From Sipunculus nudus (taxonomy: Eukaryota > Annelida > Sipuncula > Golfingiida > Sipunculidae), in assembly GCA_026874595.1 (NCBI GenBank), contig CM049308.1, positions 91,701,624 through 91,765,623 of the forward strand: a stretch of DNA of 64,000 nt, read 5' to 3'. The stretch's first letter is position 1; every line of letters begins with the position of its first letter. Made by a program: the position numbers and the translations under genes. Positions 25,899-39,704 of the stretch are shown piece by piece. The notes under the pieces were generated by a model that did not search any database, had not been told where the DNA came from, and was given only the letters and a program-made list of their open reading frames with translations.

Positions 25899-28800
25899 TC
25901 ACATGAAAATATTAAAGGTCATGTACCTGAATTTTAAATCTAAAGTTTAGGTTTTATGACAGGTATTTACTAAAACTTGACCTTTTGATATTATGCAAGT
26001 ATCACCCGGGAATACCCCTGTCGTAAGTTTAAATGCTTTCCTCTGATAATCTGGTCATATCAGGTCGCATGCACAGTGCATCTCACTTGCTGATTCTAAC
26101 AGGTGAAACATCTTCCCCTATCCATTCCAGAATTGTTTACCTTGTTCTTGTAAAAATGGTTGCCATTATAAATATTGTCTGTGGGAGTGTATCTATATCC
26201 CCCTTCCTACAATACATTTAGCGAAGGATAATACAACTGGTCAGTAACTTGAAGTAAGAGTTCGTAAAGGGATGAGAACCTCTTGCCCTTCCCTGTTTAG
26301 TACACATCAAGTGAAAACTGCATTCAGTGTGCTGGTTCGGGTAAAGGATGATGTCATACAGTGCTTTATTGGGTATGGAAAGAAAACTTTGGCTGGAGTT
26401 ACAAATGTGCCCAAATTCACCTCCAATTCGTTTCTGAGCAGGGGGCCACAGCCTTCTCAGCGTGTGACCTTAACTAGAACCAGCTGGCCCATTCAAAAAC
26501 AACTGTAACAGCAGCAGCCAAACAGAGCAACATGCCAATTGGTCTGATGAGAAAGTAATTAAGCCCTGCTGTTGGTGTACAGGCTTCTGGTCAGTTGCCC
26601 AATAGGTTTATCTGTTTGTGGTCATGGAAATGGGTTGACCTCTGTGCCTGTGCTGGCCATTCAAGTCATTCGCTGAAGTGCAGCGTCTGATAGAGGGGGA
26701 TCACAAGCAAACCAGGGGGTTGCTCCCGAGGTAGAAGGGGTGAGGGATCGACACCCACAGGTGAAAACGGTCCTCTAGTTGGTTACATCTATTTTTAAAT
26801 GCTGCAAGAACTCTTTGGTCGGCTCACCAGGGTCACTGGCTATAGCTTACGGGGTCTGTGTTTCTGTTCAAGCTGGGAAGTGGATGCAGGGTTATGGTGG
26901 TGTATGACTATCAGGGTATAAACCCTCTTCCAGGTCATGTGCCACTTTAAAGTATTTTGATGTGATAGAAAAATCAGAGCATAAGATAAATCATTGAAAG
27001 ATATTTGAAATGGTATATAGCTGATTCACTGAAATATGTATTTTTTTATATTTTGAATTGAATTCAAATTTTGTCATATTGTCAAATTTACATGGTAAAA
27101 TACCTCAGGCTTTGACCCACCTTTCTAAATTGAACTATTTATATTCCAGTGAGTCATAAGCCTTAAGCCAAATCATAGTGTTCATTATAGATTTTGGAGC
27201 TTAATTCCTGTATTGGAAACAAAAAAATATAAAACTTTAGTCGGATCTTGTGTGATTTCTTCCATCACTCAGAACAGAAAGCTTTCTGTTGGTCATTGTC
27301 ACTGCCATCAGTTAAGGGCAGAGATAATATATGTATTTTTTTTTATAATTCATTTGTCTAGTTTTATGTGAATGACTTTGAACATTGCTTTTCAAGAGGT
27401 GCTACTGCATGTTCATGTATTAGAATGTTGACATGCATGTAAAAAAATAGCGTTTTTGCAATGGCAAGACAGATTTCTCCAGATGGCTCCTGGGATCCTC
27501 CTCACTAACACACTGAAATTATCACCTACTGGTAGAGTAATCACACTCACTGTGGCAGCCAACAGGAGAAACAAGCCAGAAAGATCAGGTTTCTATGTTC
27601 ACCATGTCATGGCAGATGACCCCAGTAAACTAAACTCTGACAACAGTCTGTGGCTAATTAATATAAATACAGACCCTAGGACCTCCAGGACCTCTGCTGG
27701 CTCTCCAGGACCACCTTTGGATCCTTAGGATATCCAGCAGGTCCTAATATGGCTGGAATGCTGTACAAATTGTTTTACTTGAGGAGCTGAAGAACTCTTC
27801 TTTCATAATATTCTATTGATAATTTATGGTACTTGTGGTCAACTATACCATCCTATGACGATGATAACAAGCTTTTGCTGTTTTCCCAATTTTGTAACAA
27901 TGTTTAACTTTATATTGTGCCAGTGGACATAAGGAACCCAGTATCTTAATAGAGCGGGTGTTATATCACACTTATCAGCAGGCAGACATAGTAACTAGCA
28001 GATCAAGCAGGTTATTGAAAGTTTATGAACAGTACACATGTGATGTGAACATGAGATGTGCCCCAGACTCTAAACATAGTAGTACACTATCACTACAATC
28101 TGCTGTGTAGTAAAGCCATAGCCCAGTGACTGGATAGCAGCCAGCCATCAACCCTTACATACTGGGCCTGCTGCCTCAGTCAAAAGACCAGATTCACCCT
28201 CTCTGCCCCTTTCCTCTTTTCCACTACTTCAGGCTTCTCCAGCAGTTATCTGTTTGTCAGGGAGGGTGCAGCAGCAAGTCATTTGGAGGCCAGAAAGATC
28301 ACTTCTTAATAGGTGGTAATGTCAGTCTGAACTCAGGGAGTTTACATAGTGTAAACGTGCTCTTTGATGTGCATGTTGTGCTAATACTGGATAAAAAATG
28401 AGTTTAAAGCTTCCCTGTTGGTTACATCAGCAACTCAAGTAGTTCTGCTATGACTGCTTGCATTGTATTTTTAATACACTGTTGTGAAAAATTTGTCATT
28501 ATTTACCTGAGAATAAACCTGTTTTAAAATTAAATGTTTGCTCAAAGTTGTATTTAATCAGATAAACTATTTCTATTAGTGATTTCCAGGCCACTAGTTC
28601 AGTGTCATTTGTAACCGGCCTTCATGATAAAGTTAGCAGTATTTTACTGCGATGCTCCGTCATGCTTTAAAATAAGCTCTTTAAGCTAAATATAAATCAT
28701 ATATGTATTTAATCATGAGTTATTCCTATACACTGCTTACAAGTGTTTTCATAATAAAGTATATTTCAAATTTTCTGTTTTTCAATGTTATAATGATGAT

Positions 28801-31800
28801 ATATATTATATAAACATTTATTTTAATGTCAAATGATAAATGCATATTTATTGTTTCTGGTCTCCCTTTATCTATCTTAAATGAATTAAACTGCATCTGC
28901 ACCTGTATGATGGTAATGAATGATGTTGTCTTTGAATGTGTCTCCTGTGTTGTTTTTAACAATACTGTATTGTAGTGTATCTTCAAGTCAGGTGGATTCT
29001 TTGTCAAGAGTTTTTTTTTCAATCAGGACAAAGGATGACTCTTGTTTATGATGCATCCTTAATTCTTTGTTTTTGTCACTAGAAACTGATGAGAAGAATG
29101 CTACAGATTCTTCCCTAACTGATTTATGATTGTATTCATGAACTGTTTAATGACTTTATAAATCTGCTTGAGTCCTGGGACATTCCATTGAAAAAGATCT
29201 ATTTAATGTGAAACAGTTATTTTTAAATATAGCCTCACTGTTTATGTATCTGTCACACTCTTGGTTTACAATTTTCATTGGACAATGCATACACAAATTG
29301 TGCTGAAATATTTTCTTCCTAAATTTATCTGAATTAGCAATACCAGCCGAGTGAGCAATACCAAACTGAATAATCCTTAATAAATAACTCTCTCCTGCAA
29401 TCCTTTCATATAAATGGACAGCTTGTAATCAAATAAACATTTTCCCTCAAAATGAGCTAAGGAACAGTCAGTTAATTGCAGCAACTCTTATTGGTGTCCA
29501 TCTTAATAGAATACCCATGAGGATACTCAGGCTCATCAAGTAATTTTTCTTTAATTATCATAACAAATGGCACTTAGTTCATCAGGCTCAGATGAATCAG
29601 TACATTGGTTGCAACTGATCAAACTGACAGAAAAATTTAGTAAATTGAATATCAGCTGACCTAAAAATGTGTCATTACAGCTCATTAACCACCAAATTTG
29701 CTATTTTCTGTCAACAATAGCTTTACTGACATTCAACAGTGATATGGGTGTTATTGGCCATTCCATGAGGGCTGTCAGTGTGAAAGCACTGACCAACATC
29801 ACAGACCACTTATCAGGATGCCTTACCTGTTTGTAGCATGGCCTGTAGATACCTGGTTCATTTATCCTGTAGAGGCTGGAACATCATTAGCACTCCAGTA
29901 CTGGTCATTTGAGCTACTACTGTGGATTGAGCCACAGGCCATGCTGCTATCCTTGGAATGACAAATAGTTACACAGCAGCCTGTCTAGCCATCCAGGTAG
30001 GTTAACATACCAGCTGGTCAGATGACAGGAGTATGCTGCAGGAATGACCAGTGAGATGGGGCAGCTGGGGCTGACCGCTGTCAGGACTAATCAGAGTACA
30101 GGCCTCTTAGATATGACAACACCAGGATCCAAACACCGGTAAAGAACACTGTTATGGCCTGGAGCTCTTCTGATCTCATATAGATACTGCCCCAAGACAT
30201 GACAGCGGTATGTTCCTAACAGGAAGACACTGCCAGGAAGGCAGTACAAACATAACTGACCAGTCAGCAACTGACCTCAAGTATTCTAGGCTGGACACTA
30301 GCTGAGACAGCTGCTGAGGCTGTTCATGGTGCCCTATAGCCTGACAGCAAACCTTAGGGCCTTGTCAAACTCTGCCATGTTAAGTAACAACATGTAAGTC
30401 ATTATCGTAATCTGATTTCCCACCAAACAGCTCTGAGTACTAAAAGGCAGGTCTGTTGTCATAACTAACCTTCCCTGTGGTCCAGTATTGATGTATGTGC
30501 TTGTACTGTAACAGTCTTTGATATCTGAATTTGTGCCCTTGTGGAATTTCAACTAAACTGTTCTGTATTCAGGCTGTAGCCTCTGCATAATGTCAGAGGG
30601 CAGTACAGTGAGGAGGGAGGAGATCAGAATTTGGTCTCCCCTCCCATCCCCACCCCCATTGTGTCAAAATATATTATATGTAAGTTACACTTATGAAACC
30701 CAACAATCTGCCAGTCTTTATCCAGTACTTGTTCTCAACAAAATCAAGTGAATCTATGATGCTTGTGTTAATTAAGAGTTGTCCTATAATGTATCGTTCA
30801 CTACTAATTTTCAGATGCTCAGTCCCATGATTATCAAATCTGCTCGCTGCCAAAATATAGATCATCAGATATCTGAAGAAATCAATGTTCCATTCTAAAA
30901 TGGAATTCTAAATAATTAAATTAAAGATAAAATGGCAAAAGGGAAATTTGACAACATCCATTTTCCTCAAGTCTCATTTTCCCAAACTTTCCCCTAGAAG
31001 AAAGCAAGAAGAATGTTATATAACAGAAAAATTATGATAGAGCTCAAGCCATGGCCGATGAACGAAACCTATTTAACTGTATCAGAATTCTTAAACAAAG
31101 AGATGTTTTAATGTTTAGAATTGTTTCCTTTTCAGGGGCAGCACTTGAAGGTTTCATCATTGAATGAAGCATTAATAAAAGTACAGAAAATCTGCAGGTC
31201 TTTAAAAAGAAAACCAGAAGAGGTTAATGTATTTGAGCCTCTGCTGCTACATGCTGTTTCTGCTCCGTTTGAGGATTGTGTGATCATTAAAATATAATCA
31301 TGGAGAATGAACAATTGCCAAGCACTATATAAACTCATCAGACAGCTGCAGCAGTACTGGGAAAAGCTCCAGCCAGGTCGTACACAACCATATCATACGC
31401 TCACCCAACCTGATGCCAGGCCCTGGAATATACTCGGAATATACTACCTCGCTGCATTAAGCACGTCGATGGTGTACAATTCACTCATCCCTTGTTTCTC
31501 TACAAAACACCACTAGCACTCTCTGATTGCTAAAGGCTGTTCTTGCTTTATTGTTAAATTCATGGCTTACAGCCATGCTGGTCTTAATAAAAAAATATTA
31601 CTGCAGCTCTAAGTCACCAAATGAAATGTTGTCTATTCCAGTGTCCCTTTGTTGCACCACCCCTACCCCTTCCATTGGTTTATTCACCCAGTGTCACAGT
31701 TTTTTGGTCTCGGCATGTTCAGTTTACAACCCCTTATGCTCTCTTTATTTCTTTATATTTTTCTTTTCCTAATTTGTTTGGTGTACTCAAAACTTATTGA

Positions 31801-33535
31801 ACCCCAAATTTAAGACTGCAAATGTAGAATTTGTTAATCTCATTCATTTTATAATCCATCATTCTTGTATGCACATGAAAAATTCTATACCAGTGCATTA
31901 GAAATTATTCAGACCAGTCTGAAAAGAATGAAGTTAAGACTGACACATGCAGAATGGTCCTAATATCTTGGTGGTCATATAAGACATGTGGTCTGTAAGT
32001 CTGGTTCTGCACTGTTTTTACGGATTCAAATGTATATATATATACATATATATATGATTCTGTGTTGTTATTATTATGCCCAGCAAAAAGTACTTAGAAA
32101 ATACTTGTATTTAGAGCTTTACCATATAACTTTAAAGCTACTGAAGCTGATGCCAGGTGTGATAGGAGCCAAGTCTGTGATCAGGGCCACATCGTAAATT
32201 TGGGTGTTACCTGGCTGGCTTGCAGGTTGTACTGTGTTGTACTTCATGGTTATTCCCTGTGGAACTACTTGTCTCTGGAGAGACAGACAGTAATGTATAT
32301 ATACAAATGACTGTCTGCCAGGATGGTGGCTGCACTTGGCTGATATACCTTTTTTTCAGGGAAATATATCTGTATTATAGAGTAGACACAACTAATGTCA
32401 GCGTGTATTATTATTCTTAGATCCCTGGAGGATGGGTTTTTTTTTTTTTTTTTCAAGAGAGTGCAGTTATCAACTGTTAGTATCCCAGTTACCAGAACAT
32501 GTTAGATAATTAAGGTCCACAATTTTGTGGGTCCATTTTTGTTCTAATAGATTTGGTGATTTTAAATCAGTATTTAACCTATGAATATACTTTCCATATA
32601 GATTTATGTAATTTAATATTTCATTCGTCAGTTATCTTTTTTCAAGTATTTAATGTAAACTTTGCATTTAGTGTACCGTTGCTATTTTTCATACGTATTG
32701 CTAGACGTGGCCTTACATAGGCTTACTTATCCATGTTAGTACAACTGATAATGCCAAGGTAAAAAATAAATGTCAGAATAATCCACTTGGTACAATATAC
32801 ATATATCCTTACATACATAATCCATTATGTCAATAATGGCAGTGGATCTGTGCTGTAATTCCTAACTATGGTATTATTACATGGTTTCCAGGGTGAGTTA
32901 AAAACTGTGCTGACACCCATTAAAGAGACCACATAATCTTGTAATGAGCTGCCTTGACATCAGTATGATTATACCTTGTAAAATATACATGATGAGAGTA
33001 AACCATAATATGAAGTTTGCACCCAGCAAGACTGTAAATTCAGAGCAGTGCTTCACAAAACTCAATATTTAAAGGGGCCTATTCTGATATCTGACGTCTT
33101 TTAACTAAAGATAATCCCTTGGACCTTCTAAAAATAGGCCAGAAAATGCGGACCCCCACTTCACACAGCCTGTTAGTTTTATTTATTTCCACATGTTTTC
33201 AACATTTGGGGTGGACCTGCCAAAAGAGCCCAGACAAATTCAACAAGGACATATAGCGCCAAGTCAGACCAACCAGAGGCTGCAAAGGGTGTTTTTTTTT
33301 AAAATTACCAGTATAGTGAATCTTCAACTTCTGTGTATGTATGCAACCAACCACCTTAGATTACATATGTTTTTACCAGTTGTCGGCATTGCTGTGTTTT
33401 CTAACAACTTGATGGATGGTTTTGTTATACATGTATCCTCTGGAGATTGAATTTGTAAAGGATGCATATCTTTAAGGGTGTTTTCTGTTTAGTTATTATG
33501 TGTGAAATTTTTCTACTTGTGTGTATTATTGAATA
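25899..33535. other. Long non-coding stretch, no gene seen
   Basis: Open frames are at most 98 codons and none is recognisable. Small features include a more GC-balanced, CAGG/CCTG-rich patch at about 29740-30330 without a usable frame, a (TA)-rich patch near 32034-32055 and a T16 run ending at 32454. No element ends or tandem arrays were identified. Confidence 0.45.
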
Positions 33536-33694
33536 ACTAGGGACCCATGGGTCTTGACGCTCAGCTGCATTTGTCTATAAGGATATATGTTTATGAGGTT
33601 TTCCAAAATATTGGTCTTGTGATCAGTTTGAAGCCAACCTGTCTACCCAAACTGGAGTTATCATCCATAAACTAATTTGTGAATGGTTGGGCCC

Positions 33695-34985
33695 TGTGAC
33701 CTTAACCTCTGACCTAGTGACCCCAAAATCAAAAGCAAACTTCCCCCGTTTGCAGGTGCACCACATGTCGATGATGAAAAGTGTGGCTTAAAATGCATCC
33801 ACAATCTTTCTAAAGTAGTGGGTCCTGTGACCTTGACCTTTAATCTCATGACCCCAGAATCAACAGTTCTTACTTTAGTGGTGGGCCATATATAAGTCAA
33901 GTTTGAAACCAATATTTCAAACCAAACTGATGTTATCATCTGGAAACTAATATTTGGATAGATGGCCCCCATGACCTTCACCTTTGACCTTGTGACCCAA
34001 AAATCCATAAGTTACTTCCACTATTAGCAGGTGAGCAACATCTGGAAGATAGAAGGTTTGGGACAGAAAGTTTGGCTAAAAACACATCAACAATCTTTTT
34101 AAAGAAGTGGGTCCTGTGACCGTGACCTTTGGCCTTATGACCCCAAAATCAAAAGAGTTCTTACATTATTGGTGAGTCATATTCAAGTCAAAATTGAAAC
34201 CAGTATGTCCATCCAAACTGGAGTTATCATCCAGAAACAAATATGTGGACAGATGGGCCCCTGTGACCATGACCTTTGACCTTGTGACCCTCAAATCAAT
34301 CAGGTTCTTCCCCTATTGGCAGCTAAGCTATATGTGCAAGATAGAAGGTCTGGGATGAAAGGTTTGGCTTAAAATGTATCAACAATCTTTCTAAATAAGT
34401 GGGTACTGTGACATTGACCTTTGACCTCATGACCCAAAAATTGAACAGAATCTTCCCCTATTGACAGGTTAGCAACATCTTGAAGATGGAACATTTTAGA
34501 TGAAAAGTTTGGCTTCAAATGCATATGCATTCTTTTTAAAGAAATGAGTCTGTGACCTTGACCTTTGACCGTTGGACCCCAAAATCAACACGGTTCTTAC
34601 TTTAGTGGCGAGTAATATATAAGTTAAGTTTGAAACCAATATGTCAAACTAAATTGGAGTTATCATCTGGAAACTAATTTGTGAACAGATGGCCCCTGTG
34701 ACCTTGACCTTTGACCATGTGACCCCAAAATTATTTATGCTCTCCCCATACTGGCAAGTCAGCTAAATGCCCAAAATGAAAAGTTTAGGATGAAAAGCTT
34801 GGCTTAAAATGCAGCCATAATCTTTTTAAATAAGTGAGGCCTGTGACCTTGACATTTGACCCCAAATCATATATGTTAGAACTTGCTTTAGTGGTGGCCC
34901 ATACGTAAATCAAGTTTGAAATCCATATGTCAATACAACCTGGAGTTATCATTTGGAACCAAATTTGTGTGGATGGACGCATGGA
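33695..34985 (-). repeat. Nine-unit array of about 145-bp monomers in a dimeric higher-order pattern (copy B)
   Basis: TGTGACC anchors start at 33695, 33826, 33970, 34115, 34262, 34407, 34551, 34697 and 34842, so after the first unit spacing is 144-147 bases. Units alternate between two types. One is preceded by GTGGGTCC and followed by TTCTTACTTTAGTGGTG. The other is preceded by GATGGGCCC and followed by TTCCCCTATTGGCAG. The true repeat is therefore a dimer of about 290 bp. Most units carry TGACCTTGACCTTTGACC or a one-base variant. Confidence 0.92.
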
Positions 34986-35020
34986 CAGACAGACAGACAA
35001 ACAGACAGACACACAGACAG
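34984..35020 (+). repeat. (GACA)n microsatellite in copy B
   Basis: GGACAGACAGACAGACAAAC and continuing GACA/CACA units lie between the last monomer and the cassette. Copy C has a much shorter GGACGGATGGACAGACATA at the corresponding place (about 55518-55545), so the tract has changed length between copies. Confidence 0.9.
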
Positions 35021-35168
35021 GGTGATTACTATATGGGATCAACTTGTGATCAATACACACACCAGGTTTTGGGACACTAGATGTAATTACAGCTGAGAAA
35101 CTGACATGATTGTTGTCATTTTATAGTAAAAAAAAAAAGAAAAATATTCGTTAAAATATCAAAAAATA

Positions 35169-35288
35169 CAGGTGGCGCCACAACTTTTCAAGAACTGACA
35201 AAACTAGTCCTAGTCAATATTCAAGGCACGATTCATGACAATATATGCATTAATTAACAAGATATTAGAGGTTTTGAATTATATTTTT
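35169..35288 (+). repeat. GGCGCC-palindrome cassette (copy B)
   Basis: It begins with CAGGTGGCGCCACA (core GTGGCGCCAC at 35172-35181). It continues with GAACTGACAAAACTAGTC, CAATATTCAAGGC and ATGCATTAATTA before the right-hand module starts at 35289. Clear counterparts lie in copy C (from 55693), copy D (from 61766) and three times in element E (from 60164, 60490 and 60817). Confidence 0.85.
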
Positions 35289-35532
35289 GATTATTCTGGG
35301 GGGTACTTTCAAGCCCCATAGCTCGGCAGATATAGGTCATAGTGACCTAATTTCAGGTTTCCAAGGAGGTTTTTTATTGACCTCCTTGGATGTTAACTTA
35401 GAAATTTCTAGGACCAGCAGTTACGATTTGTGCCCTGCTTACAGACGACCAGAAGGACAGACAGCCGGACGGACGACGGACAAAGCACCATTCCTATACC
35501 TTAGTTGACTTACAGTCAGCTGAGCTAAAAAT

Positions 35533-37859
35533 GATTTGATTAAAATAATTCTAGTAATTTGACTGTTAGATCTTGTGGTATCTGCATATATTTTAAGGTA
35601 AAGGAATTTTTTTCAAGTTATATTAATACATCAGTATAAGGAAACATCTCAGTCAATTTTTTAAACCAAACTTTTATTTTCTTAAGGTAAACAGTACCTG
35701 TACTTTTTTAGATACTTTTTGATATTTCAGATAATTGTTAATTTAAATATATACAGTGTGCCACATATTCTAGTATTTCAACTGGGACAAGCAAGTGCAT
35801 GAAAGGCAGATATTCTCCGACAGAGACAAACCATTTTGTTTATATCAGATGACTTTTGGCTATGTTACATTTCTGTTTGTTGAACAGTGTTTAGTGTTTG
35901 TGATGCTGTGTTTTATCAAACCCCTTTTAATTGATTTGACCAAATGTGCTGATATAAACATTATAAAGACATAACCGGTTGTTCATGGGACCCATTACTG
36001 TTATAATGCAGATGTAAGCATGTATAGACATGCCTCACAGGAGAATTGCCTTTATTACATTTCCACTATTTTTACCAGTAGTGTGCCCCATGCAACCTTA
36101 GCTGGCAGCTTTATATAAACTCAGTGTCTGTAAAACGAACCAGATGAGAGTACAGGGGTTGAAAATACTAAGCATTAGATGTCCAGGTACATTCTAAATT
36201 TACGTAGGCATATAATAATATATTGTATTTTGAAACCCAGATAGCTGCTCCATTTCTTTTTACATTTAAAACTGCAATGTATGCAGGAGTTATGGTATAT
36301 CCTGACTAAACAAAAGTTCATGTCACATTCTTAATATCCTAGTTCTAACACATAATTAAAAGCTTTTTATCCATTCCCTCTTCTGAAAAAATATTATTTC
36401 ATAACCAACTATAGAATAAAAATTAACACTGATAACCTATTCATTCGGTAACAGGACTGTGAACTACAAAATCATATTAAGAGTCATTAGATTACCTTTT
36501 GAAGAACAAGCAATGTTCATTTTTGTTGCTGCTGTTTAGTATTATGAAGAGATGTAGCAGAGCTCGGCATTTACATGTACTTGCAAAGTCACCAAAGGCT
36601 GCTGAAACTAACTTAAAAATGACCTGCCTCAGTATTCAGGTTAAAGTGTCTATGCATGTCTTTTACATGATTTACAATTAGGAAAAAAAATTAATTTTTT
36701 AGAATTATATTATCATAAAATAACATTCAAAAGTGATCCAGCACGGAAAGTCAAATCAGGACAACAGCTGTTATATCATTCATTTGAATTGATGAATTTG
36801 TCTTTCAAGCTATACCTTCAATTTATGATTTTCATCAGTATGTAACCCAATAAAGTACAAATCATTTTGTTAACTTACAATAATGCCATGTGATTATACT
36901 GCTTTACTCCATTGGGCCAGTACATTGGTTTTGATGATTTCAGTCCTGGTTGTAAAGTGTTGTGCATATATCCCATTAAGGCCCTTGCAATTAGATAAAT
37001 CCTATAATAATTTACAGAAATACTTTTGAATGGGATCTGTAATTATTTGATTTTTAACAGTCCTTCAGGCTAGTAAAAATATCCCATGAATGGTGAGCCC
37101 TGCTGTAGTAGTAGTATGTGTATATCCTGTAAAACTCATACGAATTATGTGGTTTATTCCATATGGTTCCCATTATTCTGAGACGGCTGGCCTTAATCAT
37201 TAACTGTGAATTAAAAAGCCAACAAATATGTAATCTCTGCAGCAATGTTAACTGCATCAGGCCTGTTTGCACTGAGTGACCTATAGAGTCCACAGCTGTC
37301 CTCCAAATGCTGCTTAAGAATGCTGTAAAATCACTGTGACAGAATTAAGGTCGGATGGGAACAATGATTTTACCCCCAACAAGCCTTAACAAGGTACACA
37401 AACAAGTATGTCTCTCTCCTGGCTAGTCTTTATTAAAACGGTCACTGTTGAATTAGTCCAGTACATAAACTTTTCTGATGATAGGGGCTTGGCCGTTGGT
37501 TAACAGAGTGCACATGTGGGGGTGAGTATATGTATATGTTTATAAATTATTACCAGCTAGATTCTGTTGTTTATCCTCTTGCTGCAGGGAATGTCTGAGT
37601 TTTGACTGTAGAATATCAATAAACATCCGAGCTATAAGTGGTTTGAGCATGCAGCCATCAGACCTCCCATATATACCATCCATGGTTCAGTTCATACACA
37701 TATTCCTTTATAATTCACAAATAGTATGGTAAATCATTAAAAGCAATAACCCCAGGACAGTTTCCTAGATTTGTGCATATTAAATAAAAATAAAATCCAT
37801 TTCCACAACAATAATTCTATGAAAACTGCAAGCAAGGCAGTTACTTACAACAAAGAAGG
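35533..37859. other. AT-rich non-coding stretch, no gene seen
   Basis: No frame above 79 codons. The sequence shows short A/T runs only, with no repeat ends identified. Confidence 0.5.
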
Positions 37860-38393
37860 TTACTTACATCCAATTTTGTTGGATTTTACCTTGAAGATTA
37901 AGGTCAAGGACACCAGTTTTCAAATACTAGTACCACTCAGAAACTGGTTGAAACAATTTTCATCAAAGCTGAGAGGAAATGTGCAATACAGCATAAGTTA
38001 GGGTATATTCACATGAAATCCTATGTTTCTACCAATGTGACCATAATGATAAAATTCAAGGTCACAAGTTTTCAGAGTTGTCTGGGTTACAAGTTTTCAG
38101 ACTTGTCTGTGATATTCATTGAACAATTTGTAAATCAAAGTTCAGATGAAATATGCAATACTTTACCTCAAACACGGTGCTAAATAGCATGTCTTCACTT
38201 TGTAGTTCATAATTTCAAGTTTTCATGGAGATTTTACCAGGATCTTTCTGGATGTACAGTTTAGATGTTCCTAAGTCTGATGGTTAGGATTTTTGCCCTG
38301 CTAATGGACCACCAGACAGTTGGATGGAAGATGATATGCAAAGATCCATCTCTATAGCTCAGCATGACTGAAAGTCAGCTTAGCTAAGAAACA
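37860..38393 (-). mobile_element. Decayed or truncated relative (F) of the A-D family
   Basis: The right part (about 38210-38387) matches the conserved module in degenerate form: AATTTCAAGTTTTCATGGAG, GGTTAGGATTTTTGCCCTGC, CATGACTGAAAGTC, then CAGCTTAGC and CTAA at 38376-38387. To its left are two diverged tandem units. They are recognisable from AAGGTCAAGGACACCAG near 37901 and AAGGTCACAAGTTTTCAG near 38049, and from GAAATGTGCAATA and GAAATATGCAATA about 170 bases apart. No left-end palindrome was found, so the left limit is approximate. It looks older than A-D and has its own monomer type. Confidence 0.6.
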
Positions 38394-39303
38394 TCATGTG
38401 ATTAGTAAATTATGACAGTAAACAGTGGCAGTAAACAGCTCTCAATTGTTGTGTGTCCAGGATGATTGGGAGTATGACTTGTAACCGTACCTAGACCAAG
38501 TGCAGGTCTTGGATAGATATATTGACAGGTAAAATGTGAACATGAGTATAAGAAATGAAACCATAATCTCCAGTGCAAGAAGCTTGAAGAAATGGATCAA
38601 GGCGCAGTTATCATAATATGTCTATTTCAAATTGATCAAAAGTTTGACACGGTAATGTGTATAGGGAAAAACAGAATGGAGAAAATCTGGTTTTATTTTC
38701 AAGAAAAATGCCCATAAACCACAAGAGGTGATGTATACTAAGCCTTTATGAAGAGACTAGTGGTGTGCCAGTGATATATTTTATGGGTCCATATACTACG
38801 CCTGAGTTCCAGTCCATCTTTAATGAGTTGTTTGAATCAGGAAGGGTGCTTTCAGTGTAAGTCACCATTTGCCTTACTTTTGTGGTTCCTAGAACTGTGT
38901 GACAGATGTACCCTTGTGCACTTAATCACAGGTTTGGATGGAGAAACAAACCACATTCATTGTCTTTCAGACTATGGAACTGTGCCAGTTGTTTTTGTAA
39001 AGGCTGATCATTAATGTAACATGTAACAGCTGTGAAAACAGAGGAGAGATAGTTTAAGGATCTTCAGCTGGCTGGTATTATTAAGATAGGCATTCATTTT
39101 TTTTTATTTTGTGTGATAAGATCTGATGTAAATTTGTATCAATGTGCACAGCTTTTCAGTGCATGTAGTACAATTTATTCTTATTTTCAAACTGTAACTA
39201 ATGAATAAAGTTTTTATCGACCCAAGACTGTACACTATATATTAAGCTTTATTTGAACTGTGCCAATATATTAGTCTGTGTAAACTCTTCTTTTGCAGCC
39301 TTT
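38394..39303. other. Non-coding stretch, no gene seen
   Basis: One 63-codon frame (38823-39014) without features. No repeats seen before the minisatellite that follows. Confidence 0.5.
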
Positions 39304-39704
39304 TACCAACACTGACTGTACAGCCTCAGGCCAATAACATCTGAAAAGTCTCATTCCAACACTGACTGTACAGCCTCAGGCCAACAACATCTGAAAAGTC
39401 TCATTCCAACACTGACTGTGCAGCCTCAGGCCAACAACATCTGAAAAGTCTCATTCCAACACTGACTGTGCAGCCTCTGGCCAACAACATCTGAAAAGTC
39501 TCATTCCAACACTGACTGTGCAGCCTCAGGCCAACAACATTTGCAAAGTCTCATTCCTAAACTGTCTGTGCAGCCTCAGGCCAACAACATCTGCAGATTC
39601 TCATTCCAACACTGACTGTACAGCCTCAGGCCGAAAACATCTGCAAAGTCTCATTTCAACACTGACTGTGCAGCCTCAGGCCAACAACATCTGCCATCTC
39701 ATTC
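39304..39704 (+). repeat. 50-bp minisatellite, eight units
   Basis: Units starting at ACTGACTGTA/G recur at 39311, 39361, 39411, 39461, 39511, 39561, 39611 and 39661, exactly 50 bases apart with no indels. The consensus runs ACTGACTGTGCAGCCTCAGG, CCAACAACATCTGAAAAGTC, TCATTCCAAC. Units differ by only a few substitutions, and the last is shortened near 39696. Since 50 is not a multiple of three the reading frame rotates from unit to unit, so the open frame at 39518-39739 is not evidence for a repetitive protein. Spacer, repeat sequence and context are not those of a CRISPR array. Confidence 0.96.

Larger units (their letters stand above)
33536..35532 (-). mobile_element. Copy B of the Helentron/HINE-like family
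   Basis: The left end has the 12-bp palindrome GACCCATGGGTC (33542-33553) and GCTCAGCTG (33559-33567). The right end has CAGCTGAGC (35517-35525) with CTAA. On the minus strand the tip beyond the palindrome reads CCCTAGTT, close to the CTRR-plus-T termini of rolling-circle elements. From left to right the element contains a short unique leader, nine monomers of about 145 bp, a GACA-rich tract, the GGTGGCGCCACA cassette and the shared right-hand module. No protein is encoded; the 115-codon frame at 33661-34008 is a by-product of the array. Confidence 0.65.

Noticed and set aside
27456-27728. Possible collagen-like or secreted small protein (90 codons)
   Set aside because: Only a few Gly/Pro residues at the end (SPGPPLDP), no Gly-X-Y periodicity, no signal peptide and no splice context.
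39311-39704. CRISPR-like or repetitive-protein array
   Set aside because: Units are contiguous, without unique spacers. The 50-bp period rotates the reading frame, and the context is eukaryotic.
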